DNA from: Casuarina equisetifolia
Taxonomy: Eukaryota > Streptophyta > Magnoliopsida > Fagales > Casuarinaceae
NCBI GenBank assembly: GCA_028551475.1
Contig: CM052355.1
Location: 30,655,580 to 30,719,579 of the forward strand
Length of the DNA stretch: 64,000 nucleotides
Direction of reading: 5' to 3'
Made by a program: the position numbers and the translations under genes. Positions within the stretch are counted from its first letter, which is position 1; every line of letters starts with the position of its first letter. Below are positions 46,560 to 56,439 of the stretch, one piece after another. The notes below the pieces were generated by a model, which saw only the letters and a program-made list of their open reading frames with translations, was not told the DNA's origin and made no database searches.

Positions 46560-49490
46560 CATTAATTGTAGTATTCACTAGCCAATCATCTCATGATCCG
46601 AATTATGATTGCAGTTTGCTTCCCCATCGATTCTACAACCAAAGGCAAAAGCATCCTGAAGAGTGAATCAATTTTCCTAACCTCACCAACAGAGAGATTC
46701 TCTCAAGAAATATTTTGAGCCAAGTGTGAAGTTGCTTCAATTGGACCACGGCAAAAGATTGCACAAAGAGAAAAGGAGTCAATGACTACCACATAAAAAT
46801 GGCCAATAAAAGTGAAGATTCTGATTTGGATCTTCATTCACCTCTGGTAGCTCGAGCCAATGGATAATCTTGGAGACCGCTTGCTAAGTCAATAAAGTTT
46901 GAATAGCCACGAAAATCAATATTATATAGTTAACCCTTTGATGTAGTTAATACCTAGAAAGGTTAACCATCAAATAAGAATTCCTAGTAAAACGCAGAGA
47001 GAAAAGAGAATATAAGCTTTTATATGGAGAATCATAGTATAATATTTTACCTTTATCAAATTCTTACATATGATTACTACATCCAAATGAAGTTATACCC
47101 ATGTAAAAGTAAGATTAAGAAAACAATAAACTTAGCAATCACTTAATCGTATTGAGTTCACCTTTATCTCATTATAGGATATCGCCCCAATTCCAATACT
47201 TTTATCTCTATTTATTGGATTTGAAGAAACCTCTTTGCACATCCTTCAAAGTATAAAAAAGTTTTAGTTCTGCATATAACCTCTCTCTCTCTCTCTCTCT
47301 CTCTCTCAATCTATAAAAAGTTTATCTGAAGTCTTTTTGCACTTTACACGAAATTTAGTCTCTCAACGCATAAACGCATAAACGCACAAACGCATACATG
47401 CTTAGTCTCTCACTTAGTCTCTCAACACATAAACGCATACATGCAGTATTGTATTCTATAAATCAATTTGGTCAAGATACATTAAACCTCCATGTACACC
47501 GTTCTTGGGATAAGTAACAACCAACTACTTATCGTGTAAGGATCTTACTGCTTTATAATTTGTTCTTTAAGCTGGATGGATAAAATAATTTGTGTTTGAC
47601 TTATGGTGGGAAAAGTAACCCTCTAATCCCAGGAAGTGGTATGAAATACGGGATACTTATACATTCTTTCGATTTGTATTTTGTTTATTTTTCCAGCCTT
47701 GTCCAAAAGTGTAAGCAACATCAAACGCCGGCAATTATGATAAAAACATCACACCATCCGATCGAGAGGGACAGAGGTGGATGAATCAACATGGAACATG
47801 GTGCCTATTGTTGGTAGAAAAACACAGATAACATGGCACCCCACTGGAAACCAGACCTGTTTGATGGGTCTCCATTAATCCAAAAGGTAGATGTAAGGTT
47901 AAAGAGTTCTTATTCCATTTAAGTTTTACCTTAGGAATTTTATATTTCGATTTGAGATATTTATCTTACACGTAATGATATTCTTTTTTTTTTCTTTTTT
48001 TACAAGTCAATTTGAAAACCACCGCAAGATTTTGAAGGCAATTCATTTTCGAAGTATGTAGGCCCTTTGATATAGTTTTCCCTTACGCATGGCAAATCAT
48101 CTAGGTATCTTTTCTTATCCAAGAGGGTGCTTTCTCTTTGATTTTCTTTTCCTTATTCCATCTCTATAAGAAAGACGTAAGGAACAAAAATCCAGGGGAT
48201 CCTCACATGAACAAATGTGAAATAAGTGAAGTACATTACGTGGATCCACCCCCTGCTATCATTTTAAAATGGTCGACGTACTATACAAAGTAAGTCTACG
48301 GCTCTATCCCTATACAATATTCACCGCCGCCAATGCATTATGAATTTTTTTGTTAGTATATAACCACAAACAAACATTCTTCAGACAGAACCTAGCATGA
48401 TGGTGCCCCACTATTCGACAAGCTTTAGAAGGGATAAGATAGCCTTCCAAAATAGGTATTTGCCTGAATTCACTTGGTTGTTTTCGTTTGGATTTGTACA
48501 AACAAAGTGAAAAAGGTGATATGGGAGGATTAAGTGGGATTAATAACCCCAACATTAGCTATGACATTTAAAAATATAAAAATGCAGATAATTAGCGGGC
48601 TCCATGCAGCATTATAGTCGAAAGGTTTATTGTCTGCTTGCAACTGTTGGGAGGGGTGCTTGTATTAGTTTTTTATTTTTTATTTTATTTTTTTAAGCTT
48701 GATCCCTAGTGGTGTCTACTCTAACAGAGTTAAGTACATGTCAACAAAGTGTTTGTCCTTTTATTTGCGTTTGACATAGGATTTCCATTGGATTATACTA
48801 GACGAGCACAGTTGGCTAGCTGGTCGGAGCTTATTGAATTCCCATGGAAGCTTAATATCATCAAACCAAATACCCTGACTCAACTGACGACTCAACCTAT
48901 AATGACAGCAACACGAACGATTGATTGGATACCATGAGGCTGGGTTTTGGCTCTTATGGTTGATGAGAAAAGGGAAAAACTTAAAGCCACCGCAATGATT
49001 AAGAATAAATTACTGGATATGAGGAAGTTTAGGGTTTAGCTGTCCAATTTTATTGGGTTGCATGTGTCACATAAAGTGGAGTTTCTTTGTAGAATTAATG
49101 AAAAATGACTCACCGCCCATTAAACATATTTTGTTCGAAATAGTCAGATCGCTATATTTAAAATGATAATGAGGCAAAAATGTCTTTCATTTTGAAGAGG
49201 ATATCATGACAAATTTTAAACAATATGAAATATACACATCATTTGAACACATCCACTTATTCAAAGCATTGACACATTTCCTATAGGAATATTTCTTGTC
49301 CACCAGCAAGGAGACTAAAACTTGAACTTTAATACAATGTTAGAATGTTTGCTTTGTGATTAAAATTGACTTATAAAAATGTGAGTATGTCCTTCATTCT
49401 AAAGAAGATGTCTAGATAAATTTATGAAATATTAAATACATACTATTTTGAATTTTATTTTTATTTTTTCCTTCATTTTTCAGGCTTAAA
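46560..49490. repeat. Blocks H, I, J, K, C/D and D'
   Basis: H 46560-46935, I 47195-47440, J 47450-47600, K 47600-47890, C/D 47940-49000 and D' 49010-49490. Block B is missing in this unit, unlike at 15.7, 41.0 and 56.2 kb. C/D retains ACGTGGATCCACCCCCTGC (48238-48256) and the GCCGCC core. Confidence 0.6.
47281..47307. repeat. (CT)n microsatellite
   Basis: Thirteen to fourteen CT units in block I. Sister I blocks have only short CT runs, so this is a local expansion. An imperfect 'ataaacgca' repeat follows at about 47367-47440. Confidence 0.95.
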
Positions 49491-49499
49491 GGGTGTTTT

Positions 49500-49875
49500 A
49501 TAGATTTTTAAAATGATCATCATGATCAAATGAAGCAACATTGAAGCTGGTTTACAAAAATGGTGAATATTATCAACTTGAAAGGAACAAAGGGTGGCCT
49601 TACTAAATGCCAATAGAAGATGCTTTTAGATCAAAATAACTAATATCTCAATCATGTTCACAAAAGTAAATAAAGTTGTAAGAGAGAGAGTTTCTTTCTT
49701 TTGAAATATAAAATTTTCTCATAATATATCATTTTGAATAAAATTTAAAAGTTTTTCAACCTCTATATTTTCCTAACTTTAGTAATTTATATAATGTTAG
49801 AGTATACTCATGTTTCTTTACACTAAATCCTATTAATTCAAACTTAAATTTTCACACAAAAAAAAAAAAGAAGTA
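49500..49875 (+). mobile_element. LINE 3' tail
   Basis: Homologous to 21120-21370, with 'tcctattaattcaaacttaa' and an A-run at 49858-49870. Confidence 0.55.
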
Positions 49876-50039
49876 AAGATACTTTAGCACCTTCAAGAAG
49901 TCATTTAGGTTAACATGCATTTCCGAACGCCAATAGATGAATATTTTTAACTATTGGTATGGTGTAAACCACATCCAACAAAAGATATATATAAGCATAG
50001 AGTTTTAAGTTTTTTTTTTTCTTAACAAGAGAATTTGTG

Positions 50040-50600
50040 ATTAACAGAGGCATGAAACATTAGTTACAATATAAATTTTTGGAGATATAAGGAACCTAAT
50101 TGGGGCTAGTTCATAGCTTTTGCTTTAAAAAAAGCCAAGCCGTATAAGACTTTCTGTAGGGTGGTCCAGGCAATCATGAAAAAATGGCTTAGTGTATCTT
50201 TTGATAAGATATGATCAAGGCTTTATGACTTTCATTTTTTCACCTATATAAGATTCTTCGCACGGGCATGACATTAAACAACACGTTAAATTGGATAACC
50301 AAAAAATACAAGTGAATCCACGAGGATATACTTTATACTTTTTGTCACCGTCATGTGGATTGATACTCATCCTCCCACGAATGATTAAAAAGCTTGGAAT
50401 GATTGATTAGAAAAAGGAAATGCAATTTTCAGGCCTATAAGAATGCTGCTTCTGCACTACACGCTTCTCTAGTGATGCAACGCGGGCAAAAGAATGTTAC
50501 AGGATAAGAAAATGTCATTTCCCAATAAAAAATTTGGCATTAGCCCCAAGCTTTATGTGTCTTGATGTTCTTCTTTCTTACAAGTTATTTTCACGAGAAA
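50040..50600. repeat. Block E copy
   Basis: Aligned to 22560-23100 and 59050-59570, including 'gtagggtggtccaggcaatc' (50156-50175). Confidence 0.7.
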
Positions 50601-50689
50601 AAATATGTTTTCTAAAAAAATTCAATGCTATCCTCCACTTATTCCATGCAAGTTAAATCTAAGCACAATAAAAATGAGGCAGTATCAAA

Positions 50690-50920
50690 TATTCATGGGA
50701 CAAATTGCGAATCAAAGAGCAAAAGTGATTGTATATATGTAGTGTCTCCATAGCGATATTCCTTCGTTGGATTCCACATGTTAATTCCATAACAATAGCC
50801 TATGTTCCCTCTTTACTCCTACTAAAAACAGAATTAATGGTTTCCCAGTTCGATCCAATTCCATCTTCACTGGCTAATCTAAGAATTCAAGACTTCTGCT
50901 TTAGTAGTTAATTCCTTGCT
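50690..50920 (+). pseudogene. Promoter/5'UTR relic of a 62869-type CLE-like gene
   Basis: Aligns with 62655-62855, the promoter and leader of the fourth CLE-like gene: 'gattgtatat', 'tccat...gcaatattcctt'-like, 'cctatgttccc', 'ttcgatc...', 'ctaagaattcaagacttctg' against 'ctaagagtttcatacttctg', and 'ctttag' against 'ctttat'. The TATA box is destroyed here, and homology stops just before where the ATG would be. A gene of the 62869 type evidently once lay here and has been lost or replaced by the five-motif gene. Confidence 0.7.
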
Positions 50921-51198
50921 TGCTCTCCCAACTAGGTCGGGACGTTCGTTCGCTCGTTCGATAGTCCTGACTTGATGGGGATCTATAGTTCAGCTATTTG
51001 GCCACTCGGCGGTAGTGCTTACTGAGAGAGGACGTCTAGTTGTCTCGTCCTATAGATCCCAACTTGACTTGGTGCTATCCGGCGAGGTTGCCCTAAATCT
51101 CTCTTACTGTAATAGCATATATCCAAAAATAGACGCATTGCCCCTACAATGTCCGTTTACCAATATTATTAATAGCATAACCAAAAACTACGTGCCTT

Positions 51199-51258
51199 TA
51201 TAAATATTTATTTAGCTTCTTTGATCTCCTTACTTCTCCCCGCCTTCTTCTCGATATC
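51199..51258 (+). promoter_or_regulatory. Core promoter of the five-motif gene
   Basis: TATAAATA at 51199-51206, then a pyrimidine patch ('ctccttacttctcccc', about 51226-51241), matching the promoters at 439 and 13597. The ATG lies 68 bp downstream of the TATA box. Confidence 0.65.
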
Positions 51259-51266
51259 CATTTAAC

Positions 51267-51866
51267 ATGGCGAACAGAATTGCCGTCTGTATCTACATGT
51301 TCTTCTTGGTCTACTTCCTTCTCCTTGTGAACTCTGAGGAAAGTGTTCTTCATGGAGAACCGACCACGAAGCAGAATGTAGATAGCATACATCTGTTGCC
51401 AAATCGACTCGTACCGGGAGGACCAAATCCTAATCCACACTTTTATGATCCCTCAAAACTTGAGCATTCTCAAGGGTTTGCTCAAGTTGGGGCACTGCCG
51501 GAGCGACTTGTACCAGGAGGACCAAATCCTGATCCACACTTTTATGAACCCTCAAAACTTGAGCATTCTCAAGCGTTTGCTGAAGTTGGGGCACTGCCGC
51601 AGCGACTTGTACCAGGAGGACCAAATCCTGATCCACACTTTTATGAACCCTCAAAACTTGAGCATTCTCAAGGGTTTACTGAAGTTGGGGCACTGCCAGA
51701 GCGACTTGTACCAGGAGGACCAAATCCTGATCCACACTTTTATGATCCAACAAAACTTGAGCATCCTCAAGGGTTCGCCGAAGTAGGGACACAACCGGAT
51801 CCAGTCGTACCAGGAGGACCAAATTTTGATCCACACTTTTATGATCCCTTAACACCTGACCATTAA
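51267..51866 (+). CDS. CLE-like precursor with five tandem peptide motifs
   Basis: The 199-residue precursor has a signal peptide at about 1-23 (hydrophobic A-V-C-I-Y-M-F-F-L-V-Y-F-L-L-L-V), a short spacer (24-43), then 33-residue modules starting at residues 44, 77, 110, 143 and 176 (the last 24 residues long). Each module has a motif (R47-H58, R80-H91, R113-H124, R146-H157; the fifth, P179-H190, lacks the first Arg) and a linker F-Y-x-P-S-K-L-E-H. RLVPGGPNP agrees with the CLE consensus at eight or nine positions, but the last three residues are D-P-H, so His sits at position 12 instead of 11. The DNA repeat is 99 bp and nearly identical between units 2 and 3. Kozak context AACATGGC supports the start. 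Multi-motif CLE precursors are known in some plants and in nematodes. If processed, one transcript could release four or five peptides. Receptor and function are unknown. Confidence 0.8.
   Translation: MANRIAVCIYMFFLVYFLLLVNSEESVLHGEPTTKQNVDSIHLLPNRLVPGGPNPNPHFYDPSKLEHSQGFAQVGALPERLVPGGPNPDPHFYEPSKLEHSQAFAEVGALPQRLVPGGPNPDPHFYEPSKLEHSQGFTEVGALPERLVPGGPNPDPHFYDPTKLEHPQGFAEVGTQPDPVVPGGPNFDPHFYDPLTPDH
51396..51863 (+). repeat. 99 bp coding tandem repeat (4 full units plus 1 partial)
   Basis: Units begin at 51396, 51495, 51594, 51693 and 51792. Each carries 'gtaccaggaggaccaaatcc' or a close variant (unit 1 has gtaccgggagg). The length is a multiple of three, so gain or loss of units keeps the frame. 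Unit number may vary between individuals. Confidence 0.95.
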
Positions 51867-51945
51867 CGAGGGACGGCCAAAGCTGGAGTAGTGCCGGATG
51901 AAGTCGTACCAGGAGAATCAGATCACCAACATCACTTTTGGTTGC
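51867..51945 (+). pseudogene. In-frame remnant of a sixth, ancestral-type motif beyond the stop
   Basis: After the TAA (51864-51866) the same frame reads R-G-T-A-K-A-G-V-V-P-D-E-V-V-P-G-E-S-D-H-Q-H-H-F-W. This closely matches the end of the 13693 gene (P-D-Q-V-V-P-G-G-P-D-H-Q-H-H), with Gly-Pro changed to Glu-Ser. The ancestor therefore ended in a single D-H-Q-H-H motif, which the stop codon has cut off. It now lies in the 3'UTR unless the stop is read through. Confidence 0.75.
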
Positions 51946-52042
51946 TCCGTTTTGAGGTTCTGATCCTCCAGCATTGTTTGAGAAGAGGAGACTGAATATT
52001 ATCTTAGCAATTTGAGAAGTGCTAATCCTTAAACAATAATTG

Positions 52043-52048
52043 AATAAA
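52043..52048 (+). terminator. Polyadenylation signal of the five-motif gene
   Basis: AATAAA about 177 bp after the stop codon. Plant signals are loose, so this is a likely but not certain site. Confidence 0.45.
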
Positions 52049-52279
52049 AATTACTTTCTCTTGTTCTCAAATTAGTTTTTGGTTAAAGGATTAAACTCTA
52101 AACTTTGCCTGATAACTGGAGTGAGAGCCGAATGATTTTGTGCGTTCTCAAAACTTGAAAAGGAAATCCTATCTAGTCTTATCTTTTAGACTTATCCTTG
52201 CAGCTGCAATCAAATGTAAGTTGGTGAGTAGAGAATGAGAGAAACATTTGTGCGGAATGCCCCAATCTGTAAAACTTTA

Positions 52280-53070
52280 CTTTCTTAAGCGAAAAGAAGT
52301 GCTTAGCTCTTGTGGGGCTAGGCTTCTATAGCTATAGCTCAAGGCTATATCATAGAATAGAAAGCTCTTAACTTTTCAAAATCTCCCCCACTCATACTGA
52401 TAGAGACACAAAGCAACCCCACTTAAAAAATTACAAAGTTGATCAATCAACAACTAAAAACAAATATTTTTTTTTTATTTAAAAGAAAAAGTGTTATAAA
52501 GGTGCAACCAAATAAGTAGAATTTGGATTTGAGTTTGAGTAATTTTTATATTAATTTTGTAACTAATATGAGTTCCAAAAGTGGATCAATATTTATGAAG
52601 TCTTGTTAGAAGATTCATATGCTTTGTACATTATTATCATGAAGGTTTCAGTATTTCATTTTATAGTTTGGAAATTTGAATTTATAATCATTTTAAAATC
52701 TAGACCTCCCTTTGTTTTCCTATAAAACAAAAAAGTTTTAAAAAATGTATGAAACCTTTTGTATAATCTTACGTGACTGAATGTTTGAGTTATTAATGTA
52801 AAGCATAAAAAGGGTTTATTTGTATCTCTTTATTACTTAATAAGTCCCACATCACATACAGTTACGATTAACATCAAAAAGAGTTTTAAGTTCTTTCTCA
52901 AAAATAGTTTGTATTGGAGTTATCCCTAAAATTGTGATTCCTATTCCAATTTAGGCCTTATAATGTGACACCGTTTCCTTAAAATTGAGAAATGTAATCA
53001 GAAGTCAGTTATAACGCTTAATCATCACCACAAACCCAAAAGAACAGTTTCCAACTATAGCCAAAGGAGA
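52280..53070. repeat. Block A' (partial), then intergenic
   Basis: The part 52280-52460 aligns to about 1380-1530 ('actgatagagacacaaagc'), and 52505-52575 aligns to about 2690-2755. From 52620 to 53070 I see no gene or known repeat. Confidence 0.55.
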
Positions 53071-53079
53071 GGGACTCTT

Positions 53080-54400
53080 CGAATAGTTTATGTTAGGGTC
53101 AACTTTGTTCGCCACCATTTGTACGAAAAGAGGATTAAGCCGATAAGATCACAAACTATATTAAATTCAATTGCAGGTACGGGTAGCCGGAAAGAAAATA
53201 TGTGAGCAGGTGTTTTTGTGCAAGTTCGTTTTTTACTTTTTTTTTTATTGTTCATCGGGTTCTCCGGCTCTGTAAGTGAATAGAAATCTAATTTGAACAT
53301 ATCACCTTCTATCTGTATTTCTTTTAATATTATAGTATACACAAACTCAATTCATGTATACAAGCAATTAAATCCTAAAACTTAAGGTTGAAAACTCTTC
53401 TAGCTCATCTTTGAGCTAGCTGAAAAAGTAATATTCTATTTGTAATTCTTACATTGAGTTTCAAAATTAAAATTAACTTTTGAGTTGAACTTTTAATAAA
53501 TTTCTATATTGTCCATATTATTGCTTCGGTGCCCTGAACGGAACGTGGCACAAGAGAGTCTCAAAAGTTTGAGATAACATACTTACGCGTTATAAAAGAC
53601 CAATCTAGAGCAGGGACATTCTCTCGCTCCCTCGGGAATGTGTCGTCCACGTAAGGACCCAATTTCGGTGCAGTGACCGGCATAAGAGGGGCTGAAGAGA
53701 ATTAGGCCGAAAGGGAGGAGATTTTCTCGACAAACTTTCATGGAGGGAGTGGTCTTCGCTTTAATGTCAACATCCATCGACTTTTGCAGATGAAGACAAA
53801 TGATGACTAGATTATTCATTTGAAAACCTTAGAATCATGAGTACGTGTCGAGGGGATCCAATTACAGATGCATATAGACATTGAAGATCCCGAAGGAAAT
53901 GGGAACCATTAGGTTTCGTGGCTAAAGGTAATGGGATTCAAGAACAGAATCTTTGGACTTACTATTACCGTCCAAATCTTTCTCATGTGATATGGTACTA
54001 AAAATGAACATCTCATCTCCACTCAACGTTTGGGAAAAGCTGCATCTTTTTTTGTCTTTAGGCATAACTACATCATCACTATAGGAAATAAATAACCGAA
54101 CCATAAAGAAAGAAACCAAAGAATTGGGATGCTGGTTGGTTGGGAAGAAGGGGAGGTGAGGAAATAGGGGGTTTATAAAGCTTCAAATAACTTAAAGGAA
54201 CCAAAAGTAAAGAGGAAGGTAAGAAATGAGGAGGGTTTTAAGAGATACAATGAAATTCTCTGGTTTTGAGTAAAAATGAGTAGTGGAGACAAACTCATAA
54301 CTCCAAATATAAGAAGCAAAATCGCTTTTCATTAGAAAAAGAAAATGAAAGAAAATAAATATTTAAAAAAATAGAGAGATTATCTCTTAAAGTATATTAA
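53080..54400. repeat. Blocks G and F (start of last unit)
   Basis: G at 53080-53225 and F at 53520-54260, as at 45.17 kb. The minus-strand frame 53583-53819 has a changed start (M-D-V-D-I-K-A-K) and shares only its first part with the sister copies. Confidence 0.6.
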
Positions 54401-56060
54401 AAATAGACTCAAAATTTAACTTATAAACTAATTCATGAGTTTAGGATACTACTTAGAGATTATATTTCTCCCATGTGAAACTTTTGTTCTCTACACTCTT
54501 TACCAAACCAAACATAACTTATGCTTAAGGTTGAATAGGAAGGAATAAATGCTCCTATCATATCGATCATATCTTAAATACTTAAGTTTGAACAAAAGTT
54601 GTAGTGAATCAATTTAAACTTTAATACCACATATGAAGACCCACAATCCACTTAAAATCCTAAAATTTAAGTAAAGAACTCATTGTTTAAAAAAAAAAAT
54701 TAGTTTCCAGGCTTTTATATTTCACATGTGAGACTTAATAAAATGGTAGTCAACAAGGATCTTTTGAAAAAGCCGAAAGTATCATTGGTTATATAGTCTT
54801 CAATAACCAACATCTCATGATCCCAATTATGGTTGCAATTTCCTTCCACATTGATTCTATAACCCAAGGTAGAAGCTTCCTCAATGGTAAAAAGAGTTGT
54901 CTTATCCTCACCAATCGAGAGATTTCCTCAGGGAATGTTTTGAGCCAAGTATGAAGTTGCTCCAATTGGACCACGGCAAATGATTGCACTAAGAGAAAAG
55001 GAATCCACAACTGCCACCTAAAAATGGCCAATAAAAGTCAAGATTCTGATTTGGATCTTCATTTACCTTTGGTAATCTTGAAGACCACTTGCTATGTCAC
55101 TACACTTTGGATAGCCACACAAAATCAATATTATATAGTTAACCCTTCGATATAGTTAATACCTGGAAAGGTTAACCTTATAAGAATAACATTTCCCAGT
55201 AAATCACAAAGAGAAAAGAGGGCCCAAACTTTTTATATGGAGAATTATAGTATAATCTTTTACCCTTATCAAATTCTTACATGTGATTTACTACATCCAA
55301 ATGAGGTGTAAAGTTTAGATTAATAAAACAATAAACTTAGCAATCACTTAATAATATTGGATTTACCTTTATCTTATTGTAGAATATCGTCCCAATCCCA
55401 ATCCCCTTTAAGAAATTAAATTAATAAAAATCCAAATACATAAAACAAATTACTTTTGTGCTTATAAAATCAAGGTCTATATAATGTCAAATTAGGTGGT
55501 TGATAAAGTATAAGGTTCATTACCCCCAACAAATGCTCATTTGCTTGATAATTTGTGGCCAACTGCTGGGAAACCCCACTAACCAATCACCCGTTCAATT
55601 GCATAAGATGGCCTTCTAGCATTAGTTCGAGCTTCAGAAACAGCAAACAACCTTTTTCTGGTTTTTCTGGGGATAAGTAACAACCAACTCCTTATCGTAT
55701 TCGAATGTTAGTTTTTTATTATCTGTTCTTTAAGCTGGGTGGCGATAATAATTTGTGTTTAACTTATGGTCGGAAAAGTAACCCAATAATCCCAGGAACT
55801 GATCAGAAATATGACTGGGCGTGCTGATATATTCTTTCGATTTGTGTTTTGTTTATTTTTCCGGGCCTGTCCAAAAGCGTAGGCAACGGTCAAACGCCGG
55901 CAAGTATAATACAAACACCACAGTATCCGATCGAGAGGGACAGCGATAGATGAATCAACGTGAAAATTGGTGCCTGTTGTCGGCAGAACAACACGGATAA
56001 CATGGCACTCCTCTGGAAACGGAACCTATTTGATGGGTCTCCATTAAATGTCGTGATCTC
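54400..56060. repeat. Blocks H, J and K
   Basis: H 54400-55140, J 55470-55750 and K 55750-56060. Minus-strand frames 54789-55031 and 55955-56248 are not preserved across copies. Confidence 0.55.
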
Positions 56061-56253
56061 CGTCCAAAAAGAAAAAGAGTAACCCTCGACATATCATTAG
56101 GCCTTCCATGAACATTGTTGGCAAGAAAGAAAGAAAGAAAGAAAAATAAAAACGACAAACTGTGACAGGTTGTTCCCACTAGTACGGGCCTCTCTATCAT
56201 AAACCAAAAGATGCGAATGAGCAAGGAAGAAGACGAATCGCCGGACACAAAAG

Positions 56254-56439
56254 ATGGCGATGTGCGCCATTATATCTCATCCATCCAGGTTCATTGTTGC
56301 CTTTTCGGTTGGCCGCGTCCTTGTCTTTCTCGCTATTATCAAACGGCCAACTGCTGCGCTGACAGACGTACCAGAAAATGACATATTGTATCACCACATT
56401 CCCATTCAGAAAGGAGCAAGAGTAAAATATATTGACTAA
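56254..56439 (+). CDS. Short transmembrane-type open frame of block B (unknown), longer copy
   Basis: Sixty-one codons: M-A-M-C-A-I-I-S-H-P-S-R-F, a hydrophobic segment (about 13-29), K-R-P-T-A-A-L-T-D-V-P-E-N-D-I, and a tail K-G-A-R-V-K-Y-I-D. Upstream, M-S-K-E-E-D-E-S-P-D-T-K (ATG about 56217) is in a different frame here because of one extra base relative to the 40.9 kb copy. Which frame was ancestral is therefore open. No family is recognised, and it is probably a gene fragment carried by the duplication. Confidence 0.3.
   Translation: MAMCAIISHPSRFIVAFSVGRVLVFLAIIKRPTAALTDVPENDILYHHIPIQKGARVKYID

Noticed and set aside
51430-51786. Other open frames across the five-motif repeat (plus 51445-51786, minus 51430-51654 and 51651-51836)
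   Set aside because: They are shadows created by the 99 bp unit length. They have no signal peptide, and the single-copy relatives have no such frame.
51399-51863. Classifying the peptides as CEP, IDA or PIP rather than CLE
   Set aside because: VPGGPN/D with Pro-Gly-Pro spacing and terminal His fits CLE best. CEP needs a P-x-x-x-G-H/N end, IDA needs P-I-P-P-S-A, and PIP needs S-G-P-S with G-x-G-H.
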